Virus record (IMG/VR): IMGVR_UViG_3300042540_000549
Span: 1-35,051 of that record
Strand: one strand, 5' to 3'
Source of the DNA: a virus
DNA: 35,051 nucleotides
Shown here: positions 21,792-30,095 of the stretch, piece after piece
Position numbering within the stretch: the first letter of the stretch is position 1
Layout of the letters: each line of letters begins with the position of its first letter
Notes under the pieces: generated by a model
What the model was told of the DNA's origin: nothing
Databases searched by the model: none
Seen by the model: the letters and a program-made list of their open reading frames with translations, nothing else
Program-made: the position numbers and the translations under genes

Positions 21792-21804
21792 GGGGTAGCC
21801 CGTA

Positions 21805-23061
21805 GTGGCGACCAATTTTCCGACGTCTTTGGATTCGTTGACGAATCCTTCTTCTGGTGATTCGTTGACGTCTCCGTCTCATGCTGGTCAGCATGCGGAT
21901 GCGAATGATGCGATTGAGGCGTTGCAGGCGAAGGTTGGTGTCAATTCGTCTGCGGTTACGACGAGCCTTGATTACAAGGTGGAGAATCTGTTGGCTGTTT
22001 CTCAGTCAAACAGGAATGTTGTTATCAACGGTGCGATGCAGGTCGCACAAAGAGGAACATCAGTCACGGGAATCACCAGCGGCGGTTATCGCACGGCTGA
22101 TAGATACGCCTTTGATGTTGCAACAATGGGTACTTGGACACAGACCGTTGAGAATGACGCACCGACGGGCTCAGGTTTTCGTAAATCTTTGAAATTGCTT
22201 TGCACGACCGCTGACGCTTCGCCTGCGGCTGGTGATTATTTGATTTTGCAATACTACGCCGAAGGTCAAAATGTTCAGCAGTTTCTAAAAGGCACTTCGT
22301 CGGCAAAGCAATTCACGCTGTCGTTTTGGGTAAAATCAAATGTGACAGGAACATACATTGCCGAAATTGTTGACAATGACAATAGCCGTCGTGTTTCTGC
22401 TTCTTACAGCGTGTCTGCGTCTGCGACTTGGGAGAAGAAAACGATTACTTTCCCTGCGGATACGACAGGTGCTTTTGACAACGACAACGCCGCAAGTCTT
22501 GGTGTTTTTTGGTGGCTTGGTGCTGGCTCAACTTTTACAGGCGGCTCACCGTTGCAAACGACTTGGGGTACAGCAACGAACACTCGTGCGACAGGTGTGA
22601 CGAACCTTGCCGCCGCCACCAACAACTATTGGCAAATCACAGGCGTACAACTAGAACCAGGTGCGGTAGCGACACCATTCGAGTTTGAACATTTTGATGT
22701 TACGTTGCGTAGGTGTATGCGCTACTTTGAAAAATCATTTGATTATGGAACTGCCCCAGCACACAATACTGGTGGTCTTGCTTTGCATAACAACTGTGGT
22801 TCGCTTGGATGTGGCGGAAATACATACTTACGCTTGGCATATCAAGTTCAGAAACGGGCGGCACCTACGATGCGAGCATACGACCCTGGAGCAAGTCATA
22901 CCGCTACTGAAAACTGGTGGCGTTCGTTTAGTAGTTGTACTGGAACAGCAGTACAAAACGCTATCGCCATGACCTTTTATGAATCATTTGCCGACGGATA
23001 TTTGGCATATGCGACTGGTGCTGGATTTGGGTTTCACTACACGCTGGATGCAGAACTATGA
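21805..23061 (+). CDS. Receptor-binding tail fibre-like protein with a carbohydrate-binding-type domain
   Basis: A 418-residue protein starting at GTG 21805 after AAGGGG. The N-terminal 70 residues (PSSGDSLTSPSHAGQHADANDAIEALQAKVG) form a short trimer-type lead-in. From residue about 73, NVVINGAMQVAQRG... begins a carbohydrate-binding-module-like beta-sandwich (DRYAFDV, KSLKLLCTTAD, YYAEGQNVQQF, FSLWVKS-like core), a pattern frequent in marine phage fibres. The C-terminal part is aromatic and Cys-containing (NNCGSLGCGGN) and probably binds the receptor. It is ATGA-coupled to a small fibre accessory gene. Confidence 0.75.
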   Translation: MATNFPTSLDSLTNPSSGDSLTSPSHAGQHADANDAIEALQAKVGVNSSAVTTSLDYKVENLLAVSQSNRNVVINGAMQVAQRGTSVTGITSGGYRTADRYAFDVATMGTWTQTVENDAPTGSGFRKSLKLLCTTADASPAAGDYLILQYYAEGQNVQQFLKGTSSAKQFTLSFWVKSNVTGTYIAEIVDNDNSRRVSASYSVSASATWEKKTITFPADTTGAFDNDNAASLGVFWWLGAGSTFTGGSPLQTTWGTATNTRATGVTNLAAATNNYWQITGVQLEPGAVATPFEFEHFDVTLRRCMRYFEKSFDYGTAPAHNTGGLALHNNCGSLGCGGNTYLRLAYQVQKRAAPTMRAYDPGASHTATENWWRSFSSCTGTAVQNAIAMTFYESFADGYLAYATGAGFGFHYTLDAEL

Positions 23062-23231
23062 GTTTCGTAATTCAACGCCACACCAGTAACGTGATGGGCG
23101 AGTTCATTACTATTTTCGAACCATCATCTGGGAAAATTATTCCACCAGATGAAAACAACACCGACTATCAGGCGTACCTTGCTTGGGTAGCGGAAGGTAA
23201 CACCGCAGAAGAATGGAACCCGCAAGGGTAG
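23058..23231 (+). CDS. Small fibre-accessory protein (57 residues)
   Basis: A short ORF from ATG 23058 (ATGA overlap) to TAG 23229-23231. The C-terminal TDYQAYLAWVAEGNTAEEW is a motif I know from the ends of phage fibre proteins and their small partners, where a helix with YxxYLxWVxxGN follows a beta-hairpin. The role is probably fibre trimer capping or attachment. Confidence 0.6.
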   Translation: MSFVIQRHTSNVMGEFITIFEPSSGKIIPPDENNTDYQAYLAWVAEGNTAEEWNPQG

Positions 23232-23234
23232 TCA

Positions 23235-24365
23235 ATGACTACCTACAACAATTCCGCCTACACCTACAACCAGGCAGGCGTCCGCTACAACTCGGTCACC
23301 GTCACCCGCACAGCGACAGGTAGCGGCACGGGCACCGAATACGCCGCAATCCCAGCCAACCCCAGCCCCAACGGGCTAACCGACTTCCAGTTCGCATACC
23401 GCAACACCCCCGCCTTCTACACAGGCGTCACCATCATCGACCGCACAGCCACAGGCAGCGGCACAGGAACACAAACAGCCACAGGCGTCCGCATCGTCCT
23501 ACGCACCGCAACAGCCACAGGCGCAGGAACAGAAACAGCAGCAGGCCTACGCATCGTCCTACGAACCGCAACAGGTTCAGGTACAGGCACACAAACCGCT
23601 GACGGCGTACGCGTCGCCCAACGCACCGCCACAGGCACAGGCACGGGAACACAGACAGCCGACCCGCTAGTAATCCGCGCCCGCACCGCAACAGGCACAG
23701 GCACAGGCACCCAAACCGCAACACGGCTCATCACCAAAATCCGCACCGCAACAGGCACAGGAACAGGCACACAGTCAACGTCCGTTATCTACGTCCGTGT
23801 CCGCACCGCCACAGGTTCAGGCACGGGAACCGAGTCAGCGCAAGCCCTTGAAATCCTTCCACGCACCGCCACTGGCAGTGGTCAAGCAACCACCGCGAGT
23901 GTTGCCATCGGCCTGCTTACTGTCATCCGTGCGGCTACAGGCAGCGGCACTGCCGACCAGACCGCAACCTTCATCCGCGGCCTTCTACGCACAGCCACAG
24001 CATCAGGCACAGGCACTCAAACTGCTGTCGGTGCCCGCCTCGCCACAGCCACCGCTATCGGCTCAGGCACAGGAACCAGCAACAACGCCGTCGTCAAACT
24101 GTTGCTGTTCCGCCCGCCCGCAACAACCGAAATCCGTGCAGCAGACCGTTTCGATGACTCAATCTCAGGCCGCCTGTTCCGCTACGCCGAACCAACATTC
24201 GCTGGCAGCAACGTCTACAAACTGGTGGACGGAACGTTCACAACTGTTGAGCAGCGGGAGTATGACCGCATCGCCAAGATTTACTATGGTGGCTCCAAGA
24301 ACTTCGTCACCCAAGCAGAGAAAAACGAACTGATAGCAGCAGGGTATGGTGAGTACGTAACATGA
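23235..24365 (+). CDS. Tail-fibre-like protein built of 20-residue repeats
   Basis: A 376-residue protein. An isolated first unit sits at residue 25. From residue 70 to 291 there are eleven consecutive units of the form RTATGSGTGTQTA followed by seven mainly hydrophobic or basic residues; all are 20 residues except one of 22 (210-231). A fixed 20-residue rung strongly suggests a beta-solenoid shaft. The C-terminal module (about 310-375, containing LVDGTFT, IYYGG and AAGYGEY) is homologous to the whole of the next gene product. An AAGGG ribosome binding site precedes ATG 23235. It is probably an elongated tail appendage. Confidence 0.75.
   Translation: MTTYNNSAYTYNQAGVRYNSVTVTRTATGSGTGTEYAAIPANPSPNGLTDFQFAYRNTPAFYTGVTIIDRTATGSGTGTQTATGVRIVLRTATATGAGTETAAGLRIVLRTATGSGTGTQTADGVRVAQRTATGTGTGTQTADPLVIRARTATGTGTGTQTATRLITKIRTATGTGTGTQSTSVIYVRVRTATGSGTGTESAQALEILPRTATGSGQATTASVAIGLLTVIRAATGSGTADQTATFIRGLLRTATASGTGTQTAVGARLATATAIGSGTGTSNNAVVKLLLFRPPATTEIRAADRFDDSISGRLFRYAEPTFAGSNVYKLVDGTFTTVEQREYDRIAKIYYGGSKNFVTQAEKNELIAAGYGEYVT
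23442..24107 (+). repeat. Coding 60-bp tandem repeats
   Basis: Eleven units, ten of 60 bp and one of 66 bp, lie within the 23235-24365 gene. The conserved half encodes RTATGSGTGTQTA-like peptide and keeps near-identical DNA (CGCACCGCAACAGGCACAGG or variants), while the other half varies. Such arrays can expand and contract by recombination. Confidence 0.8.
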
Positions 24366-24646
24366 GCATCTTCAGACCACCAACCGACGACTTCGTAGTT
24401 TTGGGCATCCCGCCTAAAGAGTTCGATTCCCAAGAGGTTCGGGTTGCCTACAACCTGTTCCGCCATTTCGATGCCGAACCTCGCGGCAGAAACGTGTTCC
24501 TGCTCGTTGACGGCACCTACACGGAGAACGAACCGAACGAGATTGCAACTATCCGCAAAGTGTATTGGGGTGGCACCGACAACGAAGTCACCGCCGACGA
24601 AGTTGCTAGTCTTACCGCGGCAGGTTACGGCGCATACATTTCATAG
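24362..24646 (+). CDS. Stand-alone copy of the repeat protein's C-terminal module
   Basis: A 94-residue protein, ATGA-coupled to the repeat-fibre gene. Over its last 63 residues it aligns without gaps to the end of that protein, with about 30 identical residues in my hand count (LFR, NV, LVDGT, E, I-K-Y-GG, VT, E, AAGYG-Y). The conserved LVDGTxT and YxGG segments suggest a small alpha/beta domain. It may cap, attach or compete with the C-terminal domain of the fibre. A duplication within the module is the simplest origin. Confidence 0.7.
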   Translation: MSIFRPPTDDFVVLGIPPKEFDSQEVRVAYNLFRHFDAEPRGRNVFLLVDGTYTENEPNEIATIRKVYWGGTDNEVTADEVASLTAAGYGAYIS

Positions 24647-24652
24647 GGGACC

Positions 24653-24886
24653 ATGAAGCACAGGGAAACACATCCGAATCTTGACGTCGAGGGCTGTTTC
24701 GCTTGCCGTATTTCGCATGTGCGGATGTCGGGGGCGGCGATGCCGACACGCCACAATGTTTCCGCGTTGAACGACAAAGAGAAACAGTGGGGCAAAGACA
24801 TGGACGCATACAAACGGATACGCAAAACTGGTGGCCAACCAACCAAGATTGACGGGTCAGCCAAACTGGAAAAAATTGCCGACTGA
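24653..24886 (+). CDS. Conserved actinophage small protein with CFAC motif
   Basis: A 77-residue basic protein with an AGGGG ribosome binding site. It contains CFAC near residue 15 in a GCFACRISHVRMSG context, then MPTRHN, and a lysine-rich helical end (KDMDAYKRIRKTGGQPTKIDG, split across parts). From memory this matches a family spread through actinophages, usually near structural genes, with no known function. The His/Cys content would allow one metal site. The stop overlaps the next ATG (TGATG). Confidence 0.7.
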   Translation: MKHRETHPNLDVEGCFACRISHVRMSGAAMPTRHNVSALNDKEKQWGKDMDAYKRIRKTGGQPTKIDGSAKLEKIAD

Positions 24887-25554
24887 TGATTGACGGCTTC
24901 AAGGGCAGGTTCAAAGGGCAAACCGTCTACGTGTTCGGCTCAGGAGCCAGCCTTGACCTGTTTGACCGCTCATTCTTTGACGACAAGATTTGTGTCGCCA
25001 CCAACCGCACAGGCATCCGCTACAGACTAAAGAACTATTACATCTGCTCCCACAACCATCTCGCCCACGAATACTCCAGACTGCATCACGTCACCGCCCC
25101 AATCATCTGCCCCGACAGGGACTGCGACAGACTCCACTCCGACCCGTTGCCAGACGAATCGAACGTGTTTCGTTTCCGTGCATCACGTCAGTGGCGTGCC
25201 GCGTTCAACGTTGAGAAACATTGGCCCGCCAACGACACACTGCTCGTCGGCTCCGCGGGTGTTCACACCTCGATGCATTTCGCACAATGGGCAGGCGCAT
25301 CCACCATCATCCTCGTCGGTGCAGATAACGGCGTCCTCGACGACAAAACAAACTTTGACGAGTACATGAAGCCGCCGTACATGAAACCTGAAAACGCTAG
25401 AGGTACCGATAGGTCGTGGGTTGCGTGGGAGAAACACACCCGTGACGTGGCGAACAAGATACGTTCGCTGGGCTGCCAAGTGTATTCTTTGAGTCCGTTC
25501 ATCAACTGGAACCTTGAAGGTCACAAGTATCGCAGTGTCGTCGACATCAACTAA
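24886..25554 (+). CDS. DUF115/MptE-like Rossmann protein
   Basis: A 222-residue protein. VYVFGSGASLDLFDRSFF (residues about 14-31) is a phosphate-binding Rossmann start, followed by KICVATNRTGIRY and, later, LLVGSAGVHTSMHFAQWAGA and IILVGADN. This order, a glycine-rich loop, an ATNR strand and a G-A-D strand, fits the DUF115/6-hydroxymethylpterin pyrophosphokinase MptE-like family, members of which occur in flagellin glycosylation (Maf-type) and sugar modification loci. Next to a GT4 glycosyltransferase, glycan or nucleotide-sugar chemistry is likely. It overlaps that gene by up to 41 bases. Confidence 0.72.
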   Translation: MIDGFKGRFKGQTVYVFGSGASLDLFDRSFFDDKICVATNRTGIRYRLKNYYICSHNHLAHEYSRLHHVTAPIICPDRDCDRLHSDPLPDESNVFRFRASRQWRAAFNVEKHWPANDTLLVGSAGVHTSMHFAQWAGASTIILVGADNGVLDDKTNFDEYMKPPYMKPENARGTDRSWVAWEKHTRDVANKIRSLGCQVYSLSPFINWNLEGHKYRSVVDIN

Positions 25555-26641
25555 CTATCAGCATTGGCACGGTTTCACCGACGGCAGGTTCGGTTACGGT
25601 GCGATGCTGTCAGGGTACCTGTCCGCCGTACCAGACACAGTGACGCTTGACCCTCGTGCATCCGTGTCGGTCCACATGGGTGTCCCGTTCTCCATCAAAG
25701 GATTCTTGGAGGGGCAACACAAGGTTTGTTTCACGATGTGGGAAACAGATGTGCTGCAACATCGCTTCGTGGCGTGGGTACAGCAATACGACCAGATTCT
25801 CGTTCCGTGCCAACACAACGTTGAGATGTTCTCCAAACATCACCCGAATGTTTCCTATGTGCCACTGGGGGTGGACGGGTCGGTGTGGCGACCTGTGGAG
25901 ACGCCACCGAATCCGAAGTTCAGGATTCATGGGGCTGGTTCACTGTGGCGCAGAAAAGGATTGGACATCCTCGTCGAAGCGTGCAGACGCCTGAAGTTTG
26001 ACCACGAGTTACACATCAAACTTGCGCCGCACGCCAAAGACAATCCGCCGCTGAACACGATGCCCGAAGTGACGTTCCACCGCCAGTGGATGAGCCAAGC
26101 CGACCAACTCAGATTCTTCAACCAAGCCGACCTGTGGGTCTGCCCGTCAAGAGGTGAAGGGTTCGGACTCATCCCACTACAAGCGATTGCTTGCGGGAAG
26201 CCGACCATCATCACGGCTACGTCTGGGCAGGCACAGTTCGCCCACCATGCTCTTGATGTTGTGCCGCATCGCAAGGTGCCGTCAGGTGGCCCTGGCATGT
26301 GGGATGAGGCGGACCCCGCCGAATTGGCTGAGAGGATTTCGTATCACTTTCATCACATTGAGGAAGCCAAATTGACGGCTGCCAGGAAACGGGAGGCTGC
26401 GGTCACCGAGTTCTCGTGGAGGAACGCAGGCGAGAAACTGGCTGCCGCAGTACCTGAGGGCAGGCTGCTTGATGGTGGCAAGTTTGTGCCGATTCAGTGC
26501 AAGGTGGAGTTCATGGTGAATCGTGCGACGGAGGCTTCGGTGAACTCCCGTTCGTACAGTTTTGTGCCTGGGGTCAGGTATGTTGAATCTGAGGGCGTGT
26601 TTGAGGTATTGTGGCGGGCAGGCTACATCGACAAGGGGTGA
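25514..26641 (+). CDS. GT4-type glycosyltransferase with phage-specific C-terminal domain
   Basis: A 375-residue protein. The start is uncertain: TTG 25514 (used here) or GTG 25535, both inside the previous gene and without a strong ribosome binding site. The GT-B fold shows an N-terminal HWHGFTDGRFGYG acceptor region and a C-terminal donor domain with HGAGSLWRRKGLDILVEA and WVCPSRGEGFGLIPLQAIACG, the EGFGLxxxEA-type motif of GT4 enzymes (here with Gln for the second Glu). The last about 55 residues (VEFMVNRATEASVNSRSYSF, PGVRYVE, VLWRAGYI) look like a small beta domain seen in phage head/tail proteins. It probably transfers a sugar to a virion protein or host glycan. Confidence 0.82.
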   Translation: MKVTSIAVSSTSTNYQHWHGFTDGRFGYGAMLSGYLSAVPDTVTLDPRASVSVHMGVPFSIKGFLEGQHKVCFTMWETDVLQHRFVAWVQQYDQILVPCQHNVEMFSKHHPNVSYVPLGVDGSVWRPVETPPNPKFRIHGAGSLWRRKGLDILVEACRRLKFDHELHIKLAPHAKDNPPLNTMPEVTFHRQWMSQADQLRFFNQADLWVCPSRGEGFGLIPLQAIACGKPTIITATSGQAQFAHHALDVVPHRKVPSGGPGMWDEADPAELAERISYHFHHIEEAKLTAARKREAAVTEFSWRNAGEKLAAAVPEGRLLDGGKFVPIQCKVEFMVNRATEASVNSRSYSFVPGVRYVESEGVFEVLWRAGYIDKG

Positions 26642-26643
26642 CC

Positions 26644-26802
26644 ATGAAAAACAAGAAACAGTTCTGGGACAAGAAGAACCCGAACAAGAAATCAAAGACT
26701 CTCAGCCCGAAGCAGAAGGCTGCCGCGAAGCGGCGTGCCGCTGACGCTGGACGCAAATGGCCAAATCTCGTGGACAATGCTTGGGCGTCACGCAATGTCT
26801 AA
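26644..26802 (+). CDS. Lysine-rich small protein
   Basis: A 52-residue very basic protein (about half of the first 35 residues are Lys, Arg or Asn) with an AAGGGG ribosome binding site. The C-terminus (AGRKWPNLVDNAWAS) looks like a small folded tail. Such proteins in phages often bind nucleic acid or fill the head, but nothing here proves it. It overlaps the next gene by 8 bases. Confidence 0.6.
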   Translation: MKNKKQFWDKKNPNKKSKTLSPKQKAAAKRRAADAGRKWPNLVDNAWASRNV

Positions 26803-27091
26803 GACCCCAGCGTGGCAACGCAAAGAAGGCAAGAACCCGAAAGGCGGACTCAACGCCAAAGGTCGCGCCTCATACAAGGGTGGCACGCTGAAGCCGCCTG
26901 TGAAATCTGGTGACAATCCTCGCCGCGCATCATTTCTTGCGCGTATGGGTAACATGCCTGGACCTGAACGTGATGACAAAGGTAGGCCGACTCGCCTGCT
27001 ATTATCACTTCAGGCTTGGGGTGCGTCCAGCAAGGCTGATGCGCGTCGCAAGGCTAAAGCAATCTCCGCCCGCAACAAAAGGAAAAAGTGA
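26795..27091 (+). CDS. DUF6321-like small basic protein
   Basis: A 98-residue protein starting at ATG 26795, overlapping the previous gene by 8 bases. The pattern WQRKEGKNPKGGLNAKGRAS, LKPPVKSGDNPRRASFLAR and a C-terminal WGASSKADARRKAKAIS is a recurrent phage family of unknown function; I believe it corresponds to DUF6321 but cannot verify this. It is strongly basic, rich in Gly/Pro and probably binds DNA or assembles into the virion. Confidence 0.65.
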   Translation: MSKTPAWQRKEGKNPKGGLNAKGRASYKGGTLKPPVKSGDNPRRASFLARMGNMPGPERDDKGRPTRLLLSLQAWGASSKADARRKAKAISARNKRKK

Positions 27092-27092
27092 C

Positions 27093-27194
27093 ATGCCGAA
27101 AGTTGGGAAGAAAGAGTTTCCGTACACCCCGAAGGGGATGGCGATGGCTAAGGCTGCCGCCAAGAAGTCTGGCAAGAAAAAGAAGAAGAAGTAA
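27093..27194 (+). CDS. 33-residue lysine-tail peptide
   Basis: ATG 27093 to TAA 27192-27194. The peptide reads as a short basic motif (GKKEFPYTPKGMAMAKAAAKK) ending in six lysines. Very short relatives with FPYTxxGMA are common in phages and lie near capsid or packaging genes (from memory). It starts 2 bases after the previous stop and overlaps the next ATG by one base. Confidence 0.5.
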   Translation: MPKVGKKEFPYTPKGMAMAKAAAKKSGKKKKKK

Positions 27195-27349
27195 TGCCGT
27201 TGCCCAAGAACAAGAAGTCGAAAGTGAAAGGCGCTCCCGCTAAGGAGTATCGTCCTGCACCGAAACCGAAGAAAGGCAAGCGCACCCGCAGAACTTCTGC
27301 TCGTGCGCAGGCAGGTTCGTTTCCAGGATACGGGAGTTACACCTACTAG
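27194..27349 (+). CDS. 51-residue Lys/Arg-rich peptide
   Basis: ATG 27194 to TAG 27347-27349, touching both neighbours. Lysine- and proline-rich (KNKKSKVKGAPAKEYRPAPK), ending in a Tyr-rich tail (FPGYGSYTY). It completes a run of four tiny basic genes (26644-27349). The function is unknown; virion DNA-condensing or assembly roles are possible. Confidence 0.5.
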   Translation: MPLPKNKKSKVKGAPAKEYRPAPKPKKGKRTRRTSARAQAGSFPGYGSYTY

Positions 27350-28234
27350 ATGACGACAGTAGCGACGCTCCTGAACAGGGCTTCGCGTCAGATGTTGGCA
27401 GGGGTCGTTGAAGAACGCAACAAGTTGGCGACAAGCCTCGATAGCAGCACGACAAGTGTTGTTCTGTCTTATGACCTTGGCGGCTTTCGTACTGGTTCTG
27501 TATTCGAAATCGAGTCTGAACTCTTTTACGTTTGGGAAGCCAACACTGCGACGAAGACGCTCACAGTGGAGCGAGGATTCGGCGGAACGACCGCTGCGGC
27601 TCACTCAGCCAACGTACTTGCTACGGTCAGTCCGCGGTTCCCGCGGGCGCAAATGTTCGATGCCGTCAACGCAGAACTGGACGACCTCTCCTCCACGATG
27701 AACGGGTTGTTCCGTGTCGTCACAGTCGACTTGACGTACAACGGTTCGGACCGCCAAATCAACATCACGAACTCTGGCAACATCATCGAACTGTTGGATG
27801 TCCGTCTCCGCTACCTTTCCGACGACCACCCAGTGTTGAACTATGTGCGTCTACAGACTGGTTTGCCGACCACCGATTTCGCTTCAGGGAACACACTGGT
27901 GTTCGATGAGCCTGTGATGGCTGGCTCGGTGCGGGTGCGTTACAAGGCCCCGTTCGTTCGCGCTTCGACTGAGGCGTCGGATTTGACGACTGATTGTTTT
28001 TTGCCTGCCACTTGTGATGACATCGTTGAAACTGGTGTGATGTTGCGGATGATGAACGCCCGCGAAATCAAACGCAACTTCACCGAATCACAAGGCGATA
28101 CGCGCCGCCCAGATGAAGTGCCGCCAGGAGCAATCCGTGATTCGTCGACCAGTCTGGCTCGTTTGCGTCGTGAGCGCATCATCGCCGAAGCCGCACGATT
28201 GAAGGCGCAGTACCCAATCAAGTTCAGGAAGTAG
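27350..28234 (+). CDS. Putative head-tail adaptor (tail tube A-like)
   Basis: A 294-residue protein. The N-terminal 95 residues form a small beta domain (VVLSYDLGGFRTGSVFEIES, LTVERGFGGTTAAAHSA) of a type repeated in a fibre protein at 30096. The rest is helical with PRFPRAQMFDAVNAELDDL and a basic C-terminal arm (RLRRERIIAEAARLKAQYP). Length, helical core and its place directly before a propeller-like tail protein fit the adaptor (gatekeeper) of a podovirus tail, by analogy with the T7 gp11-gp12 order. Not proven by motif. Confidence 0.65.
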   Translation: MTTVATLLNRASRQMLAGVVEERNKLATSLDSSTTSVVLSYDLGGFRTGSVFEIESELFYVWEANTATKTLTVERGFGGTTAAAHSANVLATVSPRFPRAQMFDAVNAELDDLSSTMNGLFRVVTVDLTYNGSDRQINITNSGNIIELLDVRLRYLSDDHPVLNYVRLQTGLPTTDFASGNTLVFDEPVMAGSVRVRYKAPFVRASTEASDLTTDCFLPATCDDIVETGVMLRMMNAREIKRNFTESQGDTRRPDEVPPGAIRDSSTSLARLRRERIIAEAARLKAQYPIKFRK

Positions 28235-28237
28235 CCG

Positions 28238-30088
28238 ATGGCTACGCTGACGCGTTTCAAAGACGCCTTCCGCCCAGCAACAGGTTTCTACACGGGCACT
28301 GGGGCAACCCAGTTGGTTCCCGACATTTTCCCTGTCGCCATCAACGGTCGCCCGTACATGTTGGACATGAAGGCGAATCAGTTCACGCGCCAGTTTGATG
28401 CGCGTGTGCGTGACTCGGTTGACCAGTCAACGGAACCTGGCGAGTCGGCGCTGAATCCGCAGGGGTTGTGGCGCCGTTCGCAATCGTCGTGGCATTACGG
28501 TGCGGGGCAGCAGTATTCGGATACGGCTGACGCCGAGGCGTACAGGTTCTACACGAGCAAGGGCGTTGACCCGTGGACTCGTGGCCGTTTATCGCTTTTG
28601 CGTGATACCACCAACGTGTATCCGACTACTGGCACGAATCTGTATGCGGTTACCGCCGATGGGCGGTTGTATGGGACTGATGGGCAGAACGTCAAGTACA
28701 CGACGGATTTCGTGACGGTCACAACGGTCACTGGTACTGCCGCGTCCAACATTTATTCGATTACGTCCGACGGCTACAACGTGTTCTATTCGTATGCGAA
28801 CGGCAACATCGACCAGACGAACGCTGGCATCTCTACTTCGTCGGCGTACATCACGGGTATCGAGGCTGGCGTTCTTGCCTATGTTCGAGGCCGTCTCATG
28901 GTCGCTGGGCAGGGAGTGGATAAGCGCAAGATTTGGAACATCACCACCGCGGCAGGGTCCTCGGCCAACAACCCGACCGCTCTCTACACGCACCCGAACA
29001 CGAACTGGACGTGGGTGGGTTTCGCCGCTGGCCAGACCCACATCTATGCCGCAGGGTACGCAGGTAACACGAGCATCATCTACAAGACGCAAATCAAGGC
29101 TGATGGAACAGCACTTGACATTCCGACTGCTGCCGCCGAACTGCCCCTCGGAGAAATCGTCCAATCCATCTACGGCTACCTCGGCTACATCATCCTGGGC
29201 ACGACCACAGGATTCCGTTTCTGCTCGGCAGACACCGACGGCAACCTCACCGTCGGCCCACTCGTTGAGACGGGGGCTTCTGTCGGTGCGATGGCTGGCA
29301 TCGGCAAGTACGTCTACTTCGCTTGGTCCAACTTCGACTCCACCTCAGGTATCGGACGCATGGATGTTTCGGTGTTCATCTCCCCGAACCAGCCAGCGTA
29401 CGCAACCGACCTGATGGCTACCGCCCAGGGCACGGTGCAGGCGATACATGAGTTCCAGAACGATGTGCTGTTCACAGTGTCTGGCGTCGGAGTGTTCCAA
29501 CCGCACGCTACGAATCTCGTGTCGTCGGGCTACCTGCGTTCAGGTATCTACCGTTGGGGTGTCCCAGATGCGAAGTTCATCCCCAAGTTGGACATCCGTT
29601 GTCTGCCGTTGGCTGGTTCTGTCCAGTTGTCGGTTGCGTCGGATGGTGGAGACTTCTTCGATTTCGCAACCCTGTCCACTGCCAACGTCAAAGAGAGGAC
29701 ATTCGACGGCTTAGAAGACAAAGTGTTCGAAGCAGAAATTAAGGTGACGTTGGCTCGCTCGTCTGGCGGGACGACTGGGCCAACGCTCACCCGCTGGATG
29801 GCCCGCGCCTACGCCGCCCCGTTGCGCTCCCAAATCTTCTCCGTTCCCCTCATCATGCACCACAAACTCTCAATCAACGGACGTGAGTATTGGCAGGATG
29901 TGGACAGGGAGTTGGGCTATTTGCGGGATTTGGTGGAGAACCCCAGGGTCGTCACCTATCAGGAGAATGAGGAGACGTTCGCGGTGGTGGTGGAGAACGT
30001 GCAGATGCAGATTGGGCAATTGGTGAACGCTCATCGGGCGAACGATTTTGAGGGCACGTGTATCGTTGTGATGCGTAGTGTAAGATGA
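28238..30088 (+). CDS. Propeller-like tail nozzle protein (putative)
   Basis: A 616-residue protein with an AGGAAG ribosome binding site. Repeating short beta units such as NLYAVTADGRLYG, NIYSITSDGYNVFYSY, RLMVAGQGVDKRKIW, HIYAAGYAGNTSIIYK and KYVYFAWSNFD are spaced roughly every 40-60 residues, the signature of a beta-propeller. The C-terminal 120 residues are mixed alpha/beta and acidic. In podoviruses the nozzle (T7 gp12-like) is a propeller protein encoded right after the adaptor, which matches here. An attached receptor-binding role is the main alternative. Confidence 0.68.
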   Translation: MATLTRFKDAFRPATGFYTGTGATQLVPDIFPVAINGRPYMLDMKANQFTRQFDARVRDSVDQSTEPGESALNPQGLWRRSQSSWHYGAGQQYSDTADAEAYRFYTSKGVDPWTRGRLSLLRDTTNVYPTTGTNLYAVTADGRLYGTDGQNVKYTTDFVTVTTVTGTAASNIYSITSDGYNVFYSYANGNIDQTNAGISTSSAYITGIEAGVLAYVRGRLMVAGQGVDKRKIWNITTAAGSSANNPTALYTHPNTNWTWVGFAAGQTHIYAAGYAGNTSIIYKTQIKADGTALDIPTAAAELPLGEIVQSIYGYLGYIILGTTTGFRFCSADTDGNLTVGPLVETGASVGAMAGIGKYVYFAWSNFDSTSGIGRMDVSVFISPNQPAYATDLMATAQGTVQAIHEFQNDVLFTVSGVGVFQPHATNLVSSGYLRSGIYRWGVPDAKFIPKLDIRCLPLAGSVQLSVASDGGDFFDFATLSTANVKERTFDGLEDKVFEAEIKVTLARSSGGTTGPTLTRWMARAYAAPLRSQIFSVPLIMHHKLSINGREYWQDVDRELGYLRDLVENPRVVTYQENEETFAVVVENVQMQIGQLVNAHRANDFEGTCIVVMRSVR

Positions 30089-30095
30089 TGCCTGT

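Noticed and set aside
23442-24107. CRISPR array
   Set aside because: The regular 60-bp periodicity is coding: it is in frame throughout and encodes a 20-residue protein repeat.
21398-27006. TGCTATNAT extended -10 promoters before 21423, near 27000 and before 5868
   Set aside because: TGCTAT occurs, but no -35 is found at normal spacing and one copy lies within a gene.
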